A stretch of 64,000 bases of DNA from Symbiodinium natans. Lineage: Eukaryota > Sar > Dinophyceae > Suessiales > Symbiodiniaceae. The notes below the pieces were generated by a model that saw only the letters and a list, made by a program, of their open reading frames with translations, was not told the DNA's origin and did no database searches. Positions 60,068 to 64,000 of this stretch are shown here, one piece after another. A program made the position numbers and the translations under genes. Within the stretch, counting starts at the first letter, position 1. Each line of letters opens with the position of its first letter. The DNA is taken from assembly GCA_905221605.1 (NCBI GenBank), contig CAJNDS010000387.1, positions 89,038-153,037 on the forward strand, read 5' to 3'.

Positions 60068-60273
60068 GTGGGGGTTTAGTCTTTCGCGTGACAGCGCTGG
60101 GGCGTCAGCACAAAGTGAAAGTATGGCGGACTGCGAGATGGTGCGGGGGTTCGCCTTGTGGACGCTGGGAGCCCTTGGAGACGACGCCGGAGTGGGGGAT
60201 TGTTCAAAACGGCCATTGTTTCGTTTATTGTTTTGAAACAAGTTTCATGTGGACTTTGCTGATCTCCTGCCAG

Positions 60274-60430
60274 GTTCTTGTGGCGGGAGAAGGACTTCAT
60301 TGAGCTTCCCTTGTGGAAGTTTCCCTTCCATGCTCACATCCCGGGCAGCCTCAGGGTCTCCGCGCTCCTAAAGGCCGGCGCAACGGGGCCGGTGACTCAC
60401 ACCGCTACGTTGGATGGTGCCGCTGGACAG
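60274..60430 (+). CDS. candidate exon
   Basis: Acceptor CTCCTGCCAG. G/TTC TTG TGG... encodes FLWREKDFIELPLWKFPFHA then HIPGSLRVSALLKAGATGPV and THTATLDGAAGQ; GT donor at 60431. Confidence 0.45.
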
Positions 60431-60641
60431 GTGCGGCTTCACACACTTGGGTTGAAGAGGTTTCGGGTTTAGGGGTTAAGGGGACTGGGATGGTCTGGGG
60501 AAAAGGATGTCCCAAACATTCCGTACCTGAACATTTTAGGGGCCCTATAAGGCTTCATCTGGCAGATGTTGGTCTTGTTCCGGGACAGAGCTGGATTCTC
60601 GTTGAGCCATTGCCAGGCTGAGGGAAGAAAACAACGGAGGT

Positions 60642-60764
60642 ATGCAAAGCGAGCTTCGGGTGGGCTGTCGACGGGTGCGGGTGGCAACGAATGGGATGGT
60701 CATGACAATGGAAGAGGCAAGCGAGATCGGGTGGACGGCCGGACGTTCGGCGGGCTGGGGTTTG
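60642..60764 (+). CDS. candidate exon
   Basis: The frame MQSELRVGCRRVRVATNGMV continues MTMEEASEIGWTAGRSAGWG. Boundaries uncertain; an AG lies just upstream and GT-rich sequence downstream. Confidence 0.3.
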
Positions 60765-60792
60765 TTTGGTGTTTTTTATTTAGTCGCAATGC

Positions 60793-61425
60793 TTGGATCG
60801 CTCACGCAGCTTCCATGTGTTTGAAACCATAGTCCCATTGGGATTGTGGTGGGTCACTGTATCGTTGGCACTGCATGGTACGCGGGAAGTGGTGTGCAAG
60901 TGCAAGCAAGTGCACGGAGGCTTCTGCTTGCGATGTTGTGGCAAGGCGTCAACGGGGCAAATCAGCGTGACGAATGGCGACGAGTATCCTTGGTCGTTCA
61001 TCCTGGATAGAGTGAAGCGTGGCGACAACTCCGTCCAGGCTCCCGGGGCGACGGTTGTTGCGGTGGAAATGGAGTTGGCCAGCAACTCAGAGCATGAAAA
61101 TCTGCCTCTTGTCGCGGAATTCCCTAAGCCAAGATCGAGATTTTTGCTTCAAAGCTGTGCAAAAGCTTGTGTTTTCATCCATAGCCTTAGTTTTGAACTT
61201 TGCATTTCTATGTTTGGCGCTGAAGCCCCAAACTGTACTGGACCGAGGATTTACGAGACACTTCAAGCGAAAGGTGTGCAGCCGGATGCGAAGTATTCGT
61301 ACACTCAAGGAAACGACTGCGGCAGCAAGGCCTGGTTGTCAAGGGATCATGGAGAGCTAGAGAGGGAAAGACTGGCAACTGAAATGGAATGGAGGATTGT
61401 ACGAGCCTCTTGCCAAAAGATATGA
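60793..61425 (+). CDS. hypothetical 210-codon ORF, partly exonic
   Basis: The longest ORF in the right-hand region. From about residue 14 it reads VPLGLWW...: a hydrophobic start, a Cys-rich patch (CKCKQVHGGFCLRCCG), then GQISVTNGDEYPWSFILDRV and APGATVVAVEMELASNSEHE. An acceptor AG at 60831-60832 could start the exon. The part after residue ~105 is less convincing and may be intron. The track start at 60793 is not an ATG. No family recognised. Confidence 0.4.
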   Translation: MDRSRSFHVFETIVPLGLWWVTVSLALHGTREVVCKCKQVHGGFCLRCCGKASTGQISVTNGDEYPWSFILDRVKRGDNSVQAPGATVVAVEMELASNSEHENLPLVAEFPKPRSRFLLQSCAKACVFIHSLSFELCISMFGAEAPNCTGPRIYETLQAKGVQPDAKYSYTQGNDCGSKAWLSRDHGELERERLATEMEWRIVRASCQKI

Positions 61426-61778
61426 ACGAAGTAGAAGGTACCAACAACGCTGTTACTGCTACAAGTGTTGACGTTCATGACTGGCACCTAAACCTCACTG
61501 AATGATTTTACTGGAGCAAGCTGAGCTTGCGCAGAGCTGCCACGCTTGTCTACAGCGCAAGAATCCCGGCTAAACCTGGTTGGGACTTCTTGTTGTATTT
61601 GCGAGTGTACAAGGGTACCCCAATATTGACATACTCATATTGTTACGATTGATAGGAATGAGTTGGGCAAGCCGGGGTTTTGGTTATGTTTATTGTTTGG
61701 AGCATTTTCGGATACCGCGTGCCCAGAGGGTTTAGGGTTTAGGGTTCAGGGTTCAAGGCTTGGTGAAACTTAGCTCTC
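61426..61778. other. spacer without recognisable genes
   Basis: Unique DNA with one short TTTAGGG run at about 61729-61750. Nothing else recognised. Confidence 0.5.
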
Positions 61779-61905
61779 AAGGCTTTTTCGTGAGCCAGGC
61801 CACTTACATCCATTGCGTGGGGAAGAACCCCGCCAACATCCACGTGGCTTGGAGTCTTTGGAATGACGTTGGGGGGCTTAAGTTTCCAGTCTACAAAACC
61901 CTGAC
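61779..61905 (+). CDS. candidate exon
   Basis: Acceptor GCTCTCAAG. Encodes FFVSQATYIHCVGKNPANIH then VAWSLWNDVGGLKFPVYK. The 3' end is unclear; a second frame just downstream (DSLVNVVAAKLRVKATEV) is also protein-like. Confidence 0.35.
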
Positions 61906-62154
61906 AGCCTCGTTAACGTGGTGGCGGCGAAGCTGCGTGTCAAAGCCACGGAAGTCTAAAGCAAAAGTTTTCAGCGGCGTTAAGATCCTAAACCGTACAC
62001 CCCAAGCCTTAAGCCTTAGACTTGAAGCCCTAGCCCCGAATACCTTAATCCCATTCGCGCAAAGAGCCATTCGTTTTTTTCATGGCCCCTCCGTGGGCCA
62101 TATTTTCATGGGGTGGCTTGATTTTTCACGCTGGTTAAGGGAATCCGATGCCAG

Positions 62155-62275
62155 GCCTCAGTGAAAATCGACTACTTGCCTCCCATGAGCTGGACGTTGC
62201 GTTTCAAGATGCGGTTGCACAAGAAGGCTCCACACTCGGCTGTGTCAAATCGTGGGTTCAGGATGAAAACCCAAG
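62155..62275 (+). CDS. candidate exon
   Basis: Acceptor CCGATGCCAG. Phase 0 encodes ASVKIDYLPPMSWTLRFKMR then LHKKAPHSAVSNRGFRMKTQ; GC donor. An overlapping frame (62148-62546) is open longer and contains GINFAGANGESSWIILDAKL near its end; which is used is unresolved. Confidence 0.3.
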
Positions 62276-62654
62276 GCTTGCAAAAGTCGTAAGCAGTCGC
62301 ATGCGTTGTGTAGGTTCACTCACCAGTAAGTGCCTCCACACTCACGCGCGGTCAATGTCTCGAAGAAAGCAATTCTCCCACACAGAGGAAGCAACAGCTG
62401 CTGGGATTAATTTCGCGGGCGCCAACGGCGAAAGCAGCTGGATTATCCTTGATGCAAAGCTCGACAATGAACCCTGGATGGTCACAGAAGGCTCAGGAGT
62501 TTTTGAGAGCGGCCCAATCGCATTTTGCAATTGCAAGATGGGATAAGATCCTCCTTCGCTTACGTCCATGCCGGCTGTGCAATTTTTGCGACAGTGCCCT
62601 AGAAGCTATTTTTCGTACAGCTAAACCCTAAACCCTACATACAACCCAAAGCAG

Positions 62655-62770
62655 TCGCAGCTGAAGGTGATGGAGACAAGGTTGCCATCGGTCGGCCGCC
62701 TTGGGGCAAAGGGAAGTGGCACGATTACGACGCTGTGCTTGTTGGGAAGGGATTGAGGGCTAAGGCCTGA
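62655..62770 (+). CDS. candidate terminal exon
   Basis: Acceptor CCCAAAGCAG. TC/GCA GCT... encodes AAEGDGDKVAIGRPPWGKGK then WHDYDAVLVGKGLRAKA and TGA. Confidence 0.35.
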
Positions 62771-62951
62771 GAGCGGTACACAAAAATGAAGATATTTGTG
62801 CACAGTTTCGGATTCAGAAACTGGACCAAAGGGGCAATCAGTCTTGTTAAGTTTAGGCAAGGTCACACATGAATGTTGAGAAAGTATCTACATCATACAA
62901 TGTCATCGAATCCCTTTAAAAGGGGTGAAAACCTGAAGCTAGGAGATCTCC

Positions 62952-63104
62952 ATGTGGCGTCAAATGCTTGTGGTCAGCTGTGATGGCAAGCTCTTCTACA
63001 CTTACCCCGCTGATCATTATTTCCCCGTCACGTCCGTGCTGCTGCGTGGTTGGAGAAACACGATGGATGTCTATGGCCTGACGCTTGAAAGGCTACAAGG
63101 GTAG
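62952..63104 (+). CDS. short ORF or terminal exon (50 codons)
   Basis: ATG to TAG: MWRQMLVVSCDGKLFYTYPA then DHYFPVTSVLLRGWRNTMDV and YGLTLERLQG. Very protein-like; may start upstream as an internal exon. No family recognised. Confidence 0.4.
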   Translation: MWRQMLVVSCDGKLFYTYPADHYFPVTSVLLRGWRNTMDVYGLTLERLQG

Positions 63105-63399
63105 TAAAACAAGAACCCGCAAAACACAAATTTTCACCACTCGGGATCCGGCAAAACACCTTCAAGCCACAGTCTCGATTGGGACTTTAGCGGCTTTGGG
63201 AGGCTTCAGGGATTTATTGGGGAGGCTTAACCCTAAACCCAAAACCTGAAGTCCATCCCTCAAAGCCCTGGCACGCCCTGCCTGTTTCTGCAGGCTGCCT
63301 ACGTCCACAAAAGTTCTGCATACTGACCACCAGGCATGGAAGTCCCGCCATCCAGGTTTCAGGCTTGAGGGTTTTGGGTTTATAGGGTCTGCGCTTCAG

Positions 63400-63534
63400 T
63401 TAGGGCTTCGGCTTTGGACGGTCCTTGAGGAGCCGAAGTTCAACGGTGTGTACTTCGCATTCAACCGCGCCGACCTCAACTTGGAAGCCCTGACTGATAA
63501 GGGCTACGTACTGCGCCGTGGTTGCACAGCATGA
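63400..63534 (+). CDS. candidate exon ending in TGA
   Basis: Acceptor GCGCTTCAG, phase 0: LGLRLWTVLEEPKFNGVYFA then FNRADLNLEALTDKGYVLRR, GCTA and TGA. A second frame takes over immediately (HVGYKLDPTLCIPPPRNVEQ, 63534-63715), so either a donor was missed or an indel shifted the frame. Confidence 0.35.
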   Translation, partial: LGLRLWTVLEEPKFNGVYFAFNRADLNLEALTDKGYVLRRGCTA

Positions 63535-63713
63535 ACATGTCGGGTATAAGCTTGACCCAACACTGTGCATACCACCACCAAGGAATGTGGAGCAGTGCCG
63601 CAGCAATGGGACGCCTGTGAGGAAGGGCAAAGTGAGAGTCTGGCTTGGGAGCATACATGCTGGCAAAGGCGAGGGCGCTACAAAGACTAACATCCCCCAC
63701 CCTAAACCCTAAA

Positions 63714-63815
63714 CCTATTGGCCGCACGGGGAACGAGACTTGGAAGTGGCTTGAGAATACTTTCTCTGAGGCGGGGATGCTTACGGCCGTGTGGAACCTC
63801 GAGACGACGACCTGA
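63714..63815 (+). CDS. candidate exon ending in TGA
   Basis: Directly after two CCCTAAA units: PIGRTGNETWKWLENTFSEA then GMLTAVWNLETTT and TGA. Two further open patches follow to the window end in other positions (DDDLKFEKNDEITTGS; SYMATKDYFVDPICAL), so the gene continues or is decayed. Confidence 0.3.
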   Translation, partial: PIGRTGNETWKWLENTFSEAGMLTAVWNLETTT

Positions 63816-64000
63816 AGTTCGAGAAGAACGATGAAATCACCACGGGTTCCTGTCAGCAGTTATATGGCCACCAAGGACTACTTCGTTGATCCCATATGTG
63901 CGCTGTAGAGCCCTGTAAAGATGCTGACGCGGCTTATCTGGCCTGGATGCAGCGCGAACAAAACTCATTGTACCGTCATAGATCAGTTTCTGTCATGAAC

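Noticed and set aside
1-64000. Window as a true chromosome end
   Set aside because: Telomeric arrays are short, in both orientations, interrupted by genes and elements, and absent at both window edges.

Overview
The window looks like nuclear DNA of a dinoflagellate, probably Suessiales/Symbiodiniaceae-like. This is inferred from four things: plant-type TTTAGGG repeats scattered everywhere, a Copia polyprotein with a Lys/Gly/Asn-rich Gag, a LINE with the arrangement typical of algal APE-type elements, and candidate introns with GC as well as GT donors. No species can be named from the sequence alone. No rRNA, tRNA, CRISPR array or bacterial operon was found.

Layout. 1-5931: the 3' part of a Ty1/Copia retrotransposon (Gag to RNase H in one frame), an overlapping small membrane/Cys-rich ORF, and a 134-bp 3' LTR that abuts telomere-like repeats. 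5932-10305: intergenic or intronic DNA full of TTTAGGG/CCCTAAA arrays and short terminal-inverted-repeat (TIR) elements. 10306-12403: the best host gene, encoding a SPOC-like, low-complexity nuclear protein. Two of its introns look recently made: one is a TIR element whose ends supply the splice sites, the other is a nested insertion between 12-bp direct repeats. 12404-40064: about 27 kb of interstitial telomeric arrays, at least eleven families of 50-190 bp TIR elements, satellites, and islands of exon-like sequence 50-150 bp long. A pocket at 16039-17936 has few telomeric repeats and may hold a minus-strand gene. 40065-46310: a LINE on the minus strand whose 1606-residue protein has APE endonuclease, reverse transcriptase, zinc fingers and a C-terminal ubiquitin-specific-protease-like domain. 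It lies between (GTT)n tracts. 46311-57415: telomeric-repeat-rich DNA again, with one small secreted-protein ORF (55407-55826). 57416-64000: few telomeric repeats and a run of plus-strand candidate exons from one or more intron-rich genes.

How it fits together. The host coding sequence appears to be broken into very short exons, while introns and spacers are filled by TIR elements and telomeric-repeat insertions. Several telomeric arrays sit between perfect direct repeats, and one sits inside a TIR element whose relative elsewhere in the window lacks it. Telomeric repeats were therefore inserted into existing DNA rather than being only remnants of chromosome ends. The retroelement domains are read directly from conserved motifs and are secure. 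The multi-exon host genes are inference from reading frame, phase and splice-site agreement; no transcript or database evidence was available.
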